From Schoenoplectus triqueter (taxonomy: Eukaryota > Streptophyta > Magnoliopsida > Poales > Cyperaceae): a DNA stretch of 64,000 bases. The stretch lies in contig CAXKVV010002144.1 in the NCBI GenBank assembly GCA_964058805.1, positions 496,001-560,000 of the forward strand, in the 5' to 3' direction. The position numbers and the translations under genes are program-made. A model generated the notes under the pieces. The model was not told where the DNA came from, did not search any database, and saw nothing but the letters and a program-made list of their open reading frames with translations. Shown here one piece after another: positions 50,631 through 62,500 of this stretch; the stretch's first letter is position 1, and every line of letters begins with the position of its first letter.

Positions 50631-51869
50631 GGCCAGAATACAAGGTGTGAGAGAGGGTTTGTGTTTGTTCAATTCTTTGGATTGCTAATGTGGCACTCCA
50701 TCTCACCTTTCATTTTACAAGCCAGTGGCCAGGATTGACTCTCTTTGTGCTTCTTGATGTTAAGTCCACGGATTGATGACTTGGCAATCGACAGGTATAA
50801 CAGATTGTGGCGGGTTAGTTATTGTTTTCCTTGTATTCACCATCTTGCCATTTATAACTGCCATTTGCACTCCTTTCAATTCTTCTAGAACCTTCTCTGA
50901 TCCAATTAACATTCGTCTAAATCAATTAATTGGGTCTATATATACCAATTAGGTGCCACTAGCGTTTTCCTTTCTGATTTGCCTTAATCCACTGCCAAAG
51001 CATCCTTCTTCATCTCTTTGCTTATTTCTCTAATTACAAGCTCATTCATGCCCCTTTTAGTCTCAGATATCAATTTCACACCTTTTCTTGAGATCCTATA
51101 CTGTTGAGATCGAGTATTACAGATCTCTTCACTGACCCGAGTGGTGGACTGGTGTAGCACTAGGTTAGAGCTTCCCTCAAGTTAATCTAAGCTTCTGGAT
51201 AGCATCGCAAAGGTTAGAACATTGCATAAGCACTGCCAATTTGATCTCTTATATTTGTATGAGTCGATTACAAGTTTCAATTTTACAAGCTATCTTCGAC
51301 CGATTCTCCATATTTCCTCTGCGGTTCATTGAAATTTGTTGCTTATGTATCTCTAATCCACTTTGCTTTGCCCATTCCAATCATATCCAGGGAACAAGAA
51401 CACCTTTCAAAGCATCCCTCCATGGCACCTCCTTCTGTGTCGCGCGGAAGAAAAAGACGGAAGGGAAGGGAAGAAGAAGGAAGTAGTTTCGATCGGGATG
51501 GTCTAGGCGCATGTGAGCCGCAACAGCAAAGGGTCCACCGTCAGAGAGGCGTTACACAAGAGCCAGGTACTCATCTCCCTTCTTTGCTGTTTATTTAAAT
51601 TTCAACTTTATTTGAATGGGCTTGGTTCATGCGCCTCTGTCTTATAATGCTTACAACCTGGCCCCACTTGTCAGGATTTAATCTTGCTGCTTAGCTAAGA
51701 TTTAGGAATTGATCATCATTTAGCCTTAATTAGGGCCCACATGTCAGTCATACAGGGTTTAAACTAATGACTTACACATAGCTAATTGGGATGATGTGTC
51801 ACCAATCATGCTGTGACACATGTCAAATGAACTTGGCTGTGTTGGAATTAACCTGCTGATGTGCTATAC

Positions 51870-52059
51870 CACGTGTACTGCCATGTGGCAAGGTTGCTGA
51901 GATGGCCCTATCACCAGCTGCCACGTGGCATATCGGTGGGGTCCACTTCTTGGCTGACTTCACTGGTGTGGGGCCCACATGTGCTGAGGTGGTCCAATAG
52001 ATGTGTGCCACGTGGCACATGTATGCTGACTTGGCTTATCCTGGTGCTGCCACGTGGCA
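51870..52059. promoter_or_regulatory. G-box cluster in outer 5' LTR
   Basis: CACGTG at 51870-51875, 51922-51927, 52009-52014 and 52051-52056, the last three within TGCCACGTGGCA. All four sites and their spacing are unchanged from the 3' LTR. Confidence 0.7.
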
Positions 52060-53277
52060 CACCCTCTCTCCTCTGTTATTTTATATATTCTGTGTTCTCT
52101 TGTACCCAGTTTGCACCCAAAGAGGCCTCTGTCCCCAAGTTGCACCCAGAGTCATTTTGATCAAATCTCAGCTCTTGATTAATCCATTTAATCTGTTTTA
52201 TCTTCTCTGAATTTATTTTAATAGCTCCACTTATCCAAAAATCATGAAAATTTCACCAAAAATCCCTAAATTCATGATGATCATCCCTGTAATTTTTAAT
52301 TCCATTTTTGCCCCTCCTTCTCTGAATTAAAAATTCTTTTGTCAAATAAACCCTGTTATTCCTTATGAATTAATCCCTGATCTCAATTATAGCTCTGTGT
52401 CTCTGCCAATTATCTCCCTCTTGCAGAAACCACCCTAACTAAATACCAATTAGACTTATATTGATATTCATTAGGGCTTGATTTGATCAAATGCTGACTA
52501 CTTATCAGCAATTAATACAAATCTAGACTTGATCAGGTGGTTGCTCCCAGCTTTGGCACCTGATCAGTCTTGTGAAATTGACTTTCAATCCCTTAACATG
52601 AGGGTGACTTGGTCAAAGAACTGACTACTTATCAGTAATTGACACAAATCAAAGCATGGTTAGGTGGTTGCTCGCAGCTTTGGCACCAGGTCAGCCTTGA
52701 AAGCAAAATCACATTTGGAATTTCTCATGACTAGTTGCATCAAAATGCTAGCTTGGCATTGACATCATTTCATATAGCATAGGGATTTTACTGTTTCAGC
52801 TCCTTTCTAGGGTTAGCTCCAAAGGCAGATTTTCAGGGTTCAATTCTGACTCCTTCAATAGGTCATTGAGGTGTGGGGTCCACCTGTTAGTGAAAATGGT
52901 CACATGGCTGACTCATCAAATAGGCTATATTGTTAGATTCATCTACAAGGGACTGCCAGGTGGGTCCCACTTGTCAGAGAAAAATATAATCACATGGTGA
53001 CACCCAAGAGATCTCCTCTCTCCCTCGATCTTCTTGGCTGTCACTCATGCTGAGTGGATAGAGAATAGTGGGGTATTTATACTCTTCACTTCGTGCTCAG
53101 CATTCCATTGTGGGACTAATGGATTTGTTCCGGGGTTAGGCAGCGACCTCTCCTGATCAGTGGGCCATCTTCTCATTGCTCTCTCTCTTCTCCCCATTTC
53201 TTATGATTTATCATTAATCATCAATTCATTTTTCATTTATTCATCTACTCATCCTTGAAATTTTTTAAGGGTAAACA

Positions 53278-53282
53278 CCGCC
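53278..53282. repeat. Target-site duplication of outer element, right copy (CCGCC)
   Basis: Directly follows the LTR terminus GGGTAAACA and matches 682-686. The satellite monomer continues from it. Confidence 0.93.
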
Positions 53283-53628
53283 CAAAACGAGTCCGGGAGC
53301 ACAAAACAGGAAAACGAGACCCGACGCCCTCGGTACCGATGAAAATGAGTCCGGGCGGGCAAAACAAGAAAACGGGACCCGACGCCCTCGGTACGCAAAA
53401 AACGAGTTCGGGCGCCCAAAACATGAAGTCGAGACCCTACGCACCCGACACCGTCGAAAATGAGCCGGGGGCGCAAAACAAGAAAAAGGGACCTGACGCC
53501 CTCGGTACCGCCAAAACCTAGTCCGGGCGCGCAAAACATGAAAACGGGACCCGACGCCCTCGGTACGGCCGAAACCGAGTCCGGGAGGGCAAAACATGAA
53601 AATGGGACCCGACGCCCTCGGTACCGCC

Positions 53629-54365
53629 GAAAGCGAGTCCGGGAGGGCAAAACATGAAAAATAGGACTCGACTCCCTCAGCACCGCCGAAAACGAGTCCG
53701 GGAGAGCAAAACATGAAAACGAGACCTGACGCCCTCGTTACCCCCAAAAACGAGTCCGGGAGCGCAAAACATGAAAACGAGACACGACGCCCTCGGTACC
53801 GCCAAAAACGAGTTCGGGCGCCCAAAAAATGAAGATGAGACCCGACGCCCTCTGAAACGCCGAAAATGAGTCCGGGAGCGCAAAACATGAAAACAAGACC
53901 ATACGCCCTCGGTACCGCCGAAAATGAGTTCGGGCGTGCAAAACATGAAAACAGGACCTGACGCCCTCGGTACCGCCGAAACCTAGTCCGGGCGTAGAAA
54001 ACATGAAAACGGGACCCGACGACCTCGGTTCCGCCAAAAACGAGCTCGGGCGCCCAAAACATGAAGACAAGACCCGACGCACTCGGCACCGCCGAAAACG
54101 AGTTCGGGACCGCAAAACATGAAAACGGGACCCGACGCCCTCGGTACTGCCCAAAACGAGTCCGGGAACGCAAAACATGAAAAAGGGACTCGACGCCCTC
54201 GGTACCACAGAAAAATGAGTCCGGGAGGGCAAAACATGAAAACGGGACCCGACGCCCTCGGTACCGCCGAAAATGAGTTTGAGCGCCCAAAATAAGAAAA
54301 CGAGACCCGACGCACTCGGTACCGCCGAAACCATGTTCGGGCGTGCAAAACATGAAAACGGGACC
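53629..54365. repeat. Higher-order duplicated block within satellite, copy 1
   Basis: This block of about 737 bp recurs at 55836-56571, an offset of 2,207 bp (about 38 monomers), with rare differences such as one deleted A. It shares diagnostic variants such as GAAAAATAGGACTCGACTCC and CTCGTTACCCCCAAAAACG. It records a recent segmental duplication inside the array. Confidence 0.8.
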
Positions 54366-55835
54366 AGACACCCTCATTACCGCCGAAAATGAGTCCGGGA
54401 GTGCAAAATATGAAAACTAGACCCGACGCCCTCGGTACCGCCGAAATCGAGTCCGGGCGCGCAAAATATGAAAACGGGACCCGACGCCCTCGTTACCGCC
54501 GAAAACGAGTCCGGGAGCGCAAAACATGAAAACTAGACCCAACGCCCCTCGGTACCGCCGAATTTGAGTCCAGGCGCGCAAAACATGAAAACGAGACCCG
54601 ACACCCTCGGTACCGCCGTAACCGAGTCCGGGCGCGCAAAACATGAAAACGGGACCCGACAGCGTCGGTACTGCCGAAACCGTGTCCGGAAGGGCAAAAT
54701 ATGAAAATGGGACCCGACGCCCTCGTTACAGCCGAAAACGAGTCCGGGAGCGCAAAACATGAAAACGGGACCCGACGCCCTCGGTATCGCCGAAAATGAG
54801 TCCGGGCGCACAAAACATGAAAACGGGACCCGACGCACTCGGCACCTCCGAAAATGAGTCCGGGAGCGCAAAACATGAAAACGGGACCTGACGAACTCCG
54901 CACCGCCGAAAACGAGTCCGGGAGCGCAAAACATGAAAATGGGACCCGACGCCCTCGGCACCGCGGAAAACGAGTCTGGGAGCGCAATACATGAAAACGG
55001 GACCCGACGCCCTCGGTACCGCCGAAACCGAGTCGGGGTGCGCAAAACATGGAAACGGGTCTCGACGCCCTCGGTACCGCCAAAACCGAGTCCGGGAACG
55101 CAAAACATGAAAACGGGACCCCACGCCCACGGTACGGCCGAAAACGAGTCTTGGAGTGCAAAACATGAAACCGATACCCGACGCCCTCGGTACCGTCGAA
55201 AACGAGCTCGGAGCGCAAAACAAGGAAAAGGGACCTGACGCCCTCGGTACGGCAGAAAACGAGTCCGGGAGCGCAAAATATGAAAACGAGACCCGACGCC
55301 CTCGGTACTGCTGAAACCGAGTTCGGGAGGGCAAAACATGAAAATGTGACCCGACGCCCTCGTTACCGCCGAAAACGAGTCCGGGAACGCAAAACATGAA
55401 AACTGGACCCGACGCCCTCGGTACCGCCGAAATCGAGTCAGGGAGGGCAAAACATGAAAAACGGGACCCGACGCCCTCGGCACCGCCGAAAACGAGTCTG
55501 GGAGCGCAAAATTTGAAAAGGGGAGCCGACGCCCTCGTTACCGCCGAAAACGATTACGGGAGCGCAAAACATGAAAATGAGACCCGACGCCCTCACTACG
55601 ACAGAAAACGAGTCCGGGAGCGCAAAATATGAAAACAAGACCAGACGCCCTCGGTACCGCCGAAAATGAGTCCGGGCGTGCAAAACATGAAAACAGGACC
55701 CAACGCCCTCGGAACCGCCGAAACCTAGTCCGGGCGCAGAAAACATGAAAACGGGACCCGACGACCTCGGTACCGCCAAAAACGAGTTCGGGCGCCCAAA
55801 ACATGAAGACAAGACCCGACGCACTCGGCACCGCC

Positions 55836-56571
55836 GAAAGCGAGTCCGGGAGGGCAAAACATGAAAAATAGGACTCGACTCCCTCAGCACCGCCGAAAAC
55901 GAGTCCGGGAGAGCAAAACATGAAAACGAGACCTGACGCCCTCGTTACCCCCAAAAACGAGTCCGGGAGCGCAAAACATGAAAACGAGACACGACGCCCT
56001 CGGTACCGCCAAAAACGAGTTCGGGCGCCCAAAAAATGAAGATGAGACCCGACGCCCTCTGAAACGCCGAAAATGAGTCCGAGAGCGCAAAACATGAAAA
56101 CAAGACCATACGCCCTCGGTACCGCCGAAAATGAGTTCGGGCGTGCAAAACATGAAAACAGGACCTGACGCCCTCGGTACCGCCGAAACCTAGTCCGGGC
56201 GTAGAAAACATGAAAACGGGACCCGACGACCTCGGTTCCGCCAAAAACGAGCTCGGGCGCCCAAAACATGAAGACAAGACCCGACGCACTCGGCACCGCC
56301 GAAAACGAGTTCGGGACCGCAAAACATGAAAACGGGACCCGACGCCCTCGGTACTGCCCAAAACGAGTCCGGGAACGCAAAACATGAAAAAGGGACTCGA
56401 CGCCCACGGTACCACAGAAAATGAGTCCGGGAGGGCAAAACATGAAAACGTGACCCGACGCCCTCGGTACCGCCGAAAATGAGTTCGAGCGCCCAAAATA
56501 AGAAAACGTGACTCGACGCACTCGGTACCGCCGAAACCATGTTCGGGCGTGCAAAACATGAAAACGGGACC
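55836..56571. repeat. Higher-order duplicated block within satellite, copy 2
   Basis: Second copy of 53629-54365. Sequence on both sides stops matching at the same monomer variants, which marks the block ends. Confidence 0.8.
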
Positions 56572-59500
56572 CGACGCCCTCGTTACCGCCGAAAATGAGT
56601 CCGGGAGCGCAAAATATGAAAACGGGACCCGACGCCCTCGTTACCGCCGAAAACGAGACCGGGAGCGCAAAACATGAAAACTAGACCCGACGCCCTCGGT
56701 ATCGCCGAAATCGAGTCTGGGCGCGCAAAATATGAAAACGGGACCCGACGCCCTCGTTACCGCCGAAAACGAGTCCAGGAGCGCAAAACATGAAAACTGG
56801 ACCCAATGCCCTCGTTAGCGCTGAAAATGAGTCCATAAGCGCAAACATGGAAACGGGTCTCGACGCCCTCGGTACCGCCTAAACCGAGTCCGGGCACGCA
56901 AAACATGAAAACGGGACCCCACGCCCATGGTACCGCCGAAAATGAGTCTGGGAGTGCAAAACATGAAAACGATACCCGACGCCCTCGGTACCGTCGAAAA
57001 CGATCTCGGAGTGCAAAATAAGGAAAAGGGACCTGACGCCCTCGGTACGGCAGAAAACGAGTCCGGGAGCGCAATATATGAAAACGAGACCCGACGCCCT
57101 CGGTACTGCTGAAACCGAGTTCGGGAGGGCAAAACATGAAAATGTGACCCGACGCGCTCGTTACCGCCGAAAACGAGTCCAGGAATGCAAAACATGAAAA
57201 CTGGACCCGACGCCCTCGGTACCGCCGAAATCGAGTCAGGGTGGGCAAACCATGAAAAACGGGACCCGACGCCCTCGGAACCGCCGAAAACGAGTTCAAG
57301 CGCCCAAAATAAGAAAACGAGACCCGACGCCCTCGTTACCGCCAAAAATGAAGCCAGGAGCGCAAAATATGAAAACGGGACCCGACGCCCTCGTTACCGC
57401 CGAAAACGAGTCTGGGAGCGCAAAATATGAAAACGGGACCCGACGCCCTCGTTACCGCCGAAAACGAGTCCGGGAGCGCAAAACATGAAAACTAGACCCG
57501 ACGCCCTCGGTACCAACGAAATCGAGTCCGGGCGCGCAAAACATGAAAACGGGACCCGACGGCCTCGGTACTACCGATATTGTGTCCGGGAGGGCAAAAT
57601 ATGAAAATGGGACCCGACGGCCTCGTTACCGCCGAAAACGATACCTGACACCCCCTGTACCGCCGAAAACGAGTCTGGCAGCGCAAAACATGAAAACTGG
57701 ACCTGGCACCCTCGGTAACGTCGAAAACGAGTCCGGGAGGGCAAAACATTAAAAACGGGAACTGACGCCCTCAGTACTTCCAAAAATGAGTTCGGGCGCC
57801 CAAAATAAGAAAACGGAACCCGACGGCCTCGTTACCGCCGAAATGAGTCCGGGAGCGCAAAATATGAAAACGGGACCCGACGCCCTCGTTAGCGCTGAAA
57901 ATGAGTCCATAAGCGCAAACATGAAAACGAGACACGACACCCTCGGTACCGCCGAAACAGAGTCCGGGCGCGCAAAACATGAAAACGGGACCCAACAGCG
58001 TCGGTACTACCGAAACCGTGTCCGGGAGGGCAAAATATGAAAATTGGACCCGACGCCCTCGGTATCGCCGAAAATGTGTCTGGGCGCGCAAAACATGAAA
58101 ACGGGACCCGACGCCCTCGGTATCGCCGAAAATGAGTCAGGGAGCGCAAAATATGAAAACGGGACCCGACGCCCTCGGTACCGCCCAAAACGAGTCCGGG
58201 AACGCAAAACATGAAAAAGGGACTCGACGCCCTCGGTACCACAGAAAAATGAGTCCGGGAGTGCAAAACATGAAAACGGGACCCGACGCCTTCCGTACCG
58301 CCGAAAACGAGTTCGAGCGCCCAAAATAAAAAAATGAGACCTGACGCACTCGGTACCGCCGAAACCGTGTTCGGGCGTGCAAAACATTAAAACGAGACCC
58401 GACGCCCTCGGTACCGCCGAAATCGAGTCCGGGCGCGCAAAAAAAGAAAACGGGACCCGTCGGACTCGATACTACCGAAACGATACCCGACACCCTCTGT
58501 ACCGCGAGAAACGAGCCTTGGAGCGCAAAACATGAAAACTGGACCTGGCACCCTCGGTAACGTCGAAAACGAGTCCGGGAGCGCAAAACATGAATATTGG
58601 ACCCGACACCCTCGGTACCTCCGAAAATGAGTCCGGGAGCGCAAAATATGAAAATGGGAGCCGACGTCCTCGTTACCGCCGAAAATGAGTACGGGAGCGC
58701 AAAACATGAAAACGAGACCCGACGCCCTCGGTACCGCCGAAAACGAGTCCGGGAGCGCAAAACATGAAAACGGGACCCACGCACAGGGTACCGCCGAAAA
58801 CGAGTCTGGGAGGCAAAACATGAAAACGATACCCGACGCCCTCGGTACCGTCGAAAACGAGCGGGGAGCGCAAAACATGAAAACGAGACCCGACGCCCTC
58901 GGTAATGCTGAAACCGAGTTCGGAGGGCAAAACATGAAAATGTTACCCGACGCCCTCGTTACCGCCGAAAACGAGTCCGGGAACGCAAAACATGAAAACT
59001 GGACCCGACGCACTCGGTACCGCCGAAATCGAGTCCGGTAGGGCAAAACATGAAAAACGGGACCCGACGCCCTCGGCACCGCCGAAAACGAGTCAGGGAG
59101 CGCAAAACATGAAAAGGGGAGCCGACACCCTCGTTACCGCCGAAAACGATTACGGGAGCGCAAAACATGAAAACGAGACCCGACGCCCTCACTATGGCAG
59201 AAAACGAGTCCGGGAGCGCAAAACATGAAAACAAGACCAGACGCCCTCGATACCGCCGAAAATGAGTCCGGATGTGCAAAACATGAAAACAGGACCCGAT
59301 GCCCTCGGTACCGCCGAAACCTAGTCCGGGCGTAGAAAACATGAAAACGGGACCCGACGACCTCGGTACCGCCAAAAACGAGTTCGGGCGCCCAAAACAA
59401 GAAGACAAGACCCGACGCACTCGGCACCGCCGAAAACGAGTCCGGGAGCGCAAAACATGAAAACGGGACACGACGCCCTCGGTACCACCCAAAACGAGTC

Positions 59501-62500
59501 CGGGAACGCAAAACATGAAAAAGGGACTCGACGCCCTCGGTACCACAGAAAATGAGTCCGGGCGCGCAAAACATGAAAACGGGTCCCGTCACGCTTAGTA
59601 CCGCCGAAATCGAGTCCGGGCACGCAAAACATGAAAACGGGACCCCACGCCCACGGTACCGCCGAAAACGAGTCTGGGAGTGCAAAACATGATAACGATA
59701 CCCGACGCCCTCGGAACCGTCGAAAACGAGCCAGGAGCGCAAAACATGAAAACGAGACCCGACGCCCTCGGTACTAATGAAACCGTGTCCGGGAGGGCAA
59801 AATATGAAAATGGGACCGGACGCCCTCGTTACCGCCGAAGACGATACCCGACACCCTCTGCACCGCCGAAAACGAGTCCGGGAGCGCAAAACATGAAAAC
59901 TGGACCTGGCACCCTCGGTAACGTCGAAAACGAGTCCGGGAGGGCAAAACATTAAAAACGGGACCTGACGCCCTCAGTACCTCCGAAAATGTGTTCGGGC
60001 GCCCAAAATAAGAAAACGGGACCCGACGCCCACGTTACCGCCGAAAATGAGTCCGGGAGCGCAAAATATGAAAACGGGACCCGACACCCACGTTACCGCT
60101 GAAAACGAGTCCGGGAGCGTAAAACATGAAAACGAGACCCGACACCCTCGGTACCGCCGAAACCGTGTCCAGGAGGGAAAAATATGAAAATGGGACCCGA
60201 CGCCCTTGTTACCGCCGAAAACGAGTCCGGGATCGCAAAACATGAAAACGGGACCTAACGCCCTCGGTACCGCCGAAACCGAGTCCGGGAGCGCAAAACA
60301 TGAAAACGAGACCCGACGCCCTCGGTATCGCCGAAAATGAGTCCGGGCGCGCAAAACATGAAAACGGGACCCGACGCACTCGGCGCCGCCGAAAACGAGT
60401 TCGGGAGCGCAAAACATGAAAACGGGACCCGACGCACTCGGCGCCGCAGAAAACGAGTCCGGAAACGCAAAACATGAAAACGGGACTCGACGCCCACGGT
60501 TCCGCCGAAAGCGAGTCCCGTAGCGCTAAACATGAAAAAGTGACCCTACGCCTTCGGTACCACCGAAAACAAGTTCGGGAGCGCAAAACATGAAAACGGG
60601 ACCCGACGCCCTAGGCACCGCCCAAAACGAGTCCGAAAGTGCAAAACATGAAAACAGGAGCGGACACCCTTGGTACCGCCGAAAACGAGTCTGCGAGCGC
60701 AATACATGAAAACGGGACCCGACACCCTCGGTACCGCCGAAACCGAGTCCGGGCACGCAAAACATGAAAATGGGACCCCACGCCCACGGTACCGCCGAAA
60801 ATGAGTCTGGGAGTGCAAAACATGAAAACGATACCCAACGCCCTCGGTACCGTCGAAAACGAGTCGGGAGCGCAAAACATGAAAACGAGACCTGACGCCC
60901 TCGGTAATGCTGAAACCGAGTTCGTAGGGCAAAACAAGAAAATGTGACCCGACGCCCTCGTTACCGCCGAAAACGAGTCTGGGAACGCAAAACATGAAAA
61001 CTGGACCCGTCACCCTCGGTACCGTCGAAATCGAGTCCGGTAGGGAAAAACATGAAAAACGGGACCCGACGCCCTCGTTACCGCCGAAAACGAGTCCGGG
61101 AGCGCAAAACTTGAAAACAAGACCAGACGCCCTCGGTACCGCCGAAAATGAGGCCGGCGTGCAAAACATGAAAACAGGACCCGACGCCCTCGGTACCGCC
61201 GAAACCTAGTCTGGGCGCAGAAAACCTGAAAACGGGACCCGACGACCTCGGTACCGCCAAAAATGAGTTCGGGCGCCCAAAACATGAAGACAAGACCTGA
61301 CGCCCTCGTTACCGCCGAAAACGAGTTCGGGAACGCAAAAAAAGAAAATGGGACCCGACGGCCTCGGTACTACCGAAGCCGTGTCCGGGAGGGCAAAATA
61401 TGAAAATGGGACCTGACGCCCTCGTTACCGCCGAAAACGATATCCGACACCCTCTGTACCGCCGAAAACGAGTCTGGGAGCGCAAAAGATGAAAACTGGA
61501 CCTGGCACCCTCGGTAACGTCGAAAATGAGTACGGGAGGGCAAAACATTAAAAACGGGAACAGACGCCCTCGGTGTCGCCGAAACCGAGTCCGGGCGCGC
61601 AAAACATGAAAACGGGACTCGACGCCCTCGGCACCGCCGAAAACGAGTCCGGGAGCGCAAAATATGAAAATGGGACCCGACGCCCTCGTTACCGCCGAAA
61701 ACGAGTCCGGGAACGCAAAACATGAAAACTGGACCCGACGCCCTCGGTACCTCCGAATACGAGTCCGGGAGCGCAAAACATGAAAACGAGACCCGACGGC
61801 CTCGGTATCGACGAAAATGAGTCCGGGAGCGCAAAACATGAAAACGGGACCCGACGCCCACGATACCGCCGAAAACGAGTCTCGGAGCACTAAACATGAA
61901 AAAGTGACCCTACACACTCGGTACCGCCGAAACCGTGTTCGGGCGTGCAAAACATGAAAATGGGACCCGACGCCCTCGTAACCGACGAAAATGAGTCCGG
62001 TAGCGCAAAATATGAAAACGGGACCCAACGCCCTCGTTACCGCCGAAAACGAGTTCGGGAGTGCACAACATGAAAACGAGACCCAACGCTCTAGGTACCG
62101 CCGAAATCGAGTCCGGGCGCGCAAAACATGAAAACAGGACCCGACGGCCTCGGTACTACCGAAACTGTGTCCGGGAGGGCAAAATATGAAAACGGGACCC
62201 GACGCCCTCGGTACCGCCGAAAATGAGTCCGGGAGCGCAAAACATGAAAATGAGACCCGACACCCTTGGTACCGTCGAAACCGAGTCCGGGAGCGCAAAA
62301 CATGAAAACGAGACCCGACACCCTTGGTACCGCCGAAACCGACTCCGGGTGCGCAAAACATGAAAACGGGACCCGACGGCGTCGGTACTACCGAAACCTT
62401 TTCCGGGAGGGCAAAATATGAAAATGGGACTCGACGCCCTCGTTACCGCCGAAAATGAGTTCGGGAGCGCAAAACATGAAAACGGGACCCGACGCCCTCG

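Larger units (their letters stand above)
687..53277 (-). mobile_element. Outer Tat-lineage Ty3/gypsy LTR retrotransposon, interrupted by a nested relative
   Basis: A complete minus-strand element. It reads 5' LTR (53277 to 46341), PBS (46335 to 46318), leader, gag-pro-pol (starts 46200), interruption by the inner element at 42250/18079, rest of pol (to 13069), spacer, opposite-strand PMD gene (7915-11318), candidate polypurine tract, and 3' LTR (7638 to 687). Its own length without the inner insertion is about 28.4 kb. Tat-lineage assignment rests on the dual RNase H, the lack of a chromodomain, the great size, and an extra gene between pol and the 3' LTR. It is flanked by CCGCC target duplications in the satellite. 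The polyprotein gene is disrupted in at least three ways, so this copy is not autonomous. Confidence 0.93.
46341..53277 (-). mobile_element. 5' LTR of outer element (6,937 bp)
   Basis: It pairs with 687-7638. Most differences are single transitions, and the largest is a shorter (TTA)n run near 47970-48060. It starts (minus strand) TGTTTACCC at 53277 and ends CGCACA at 46341, next to the PBS. It carries the TATA at 50623-50630, the G-box cluster at 51870-52059, and the 36-bp and 62-bp repeats. This copy would drive the outer element's transcript. Confidence 0.95.
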
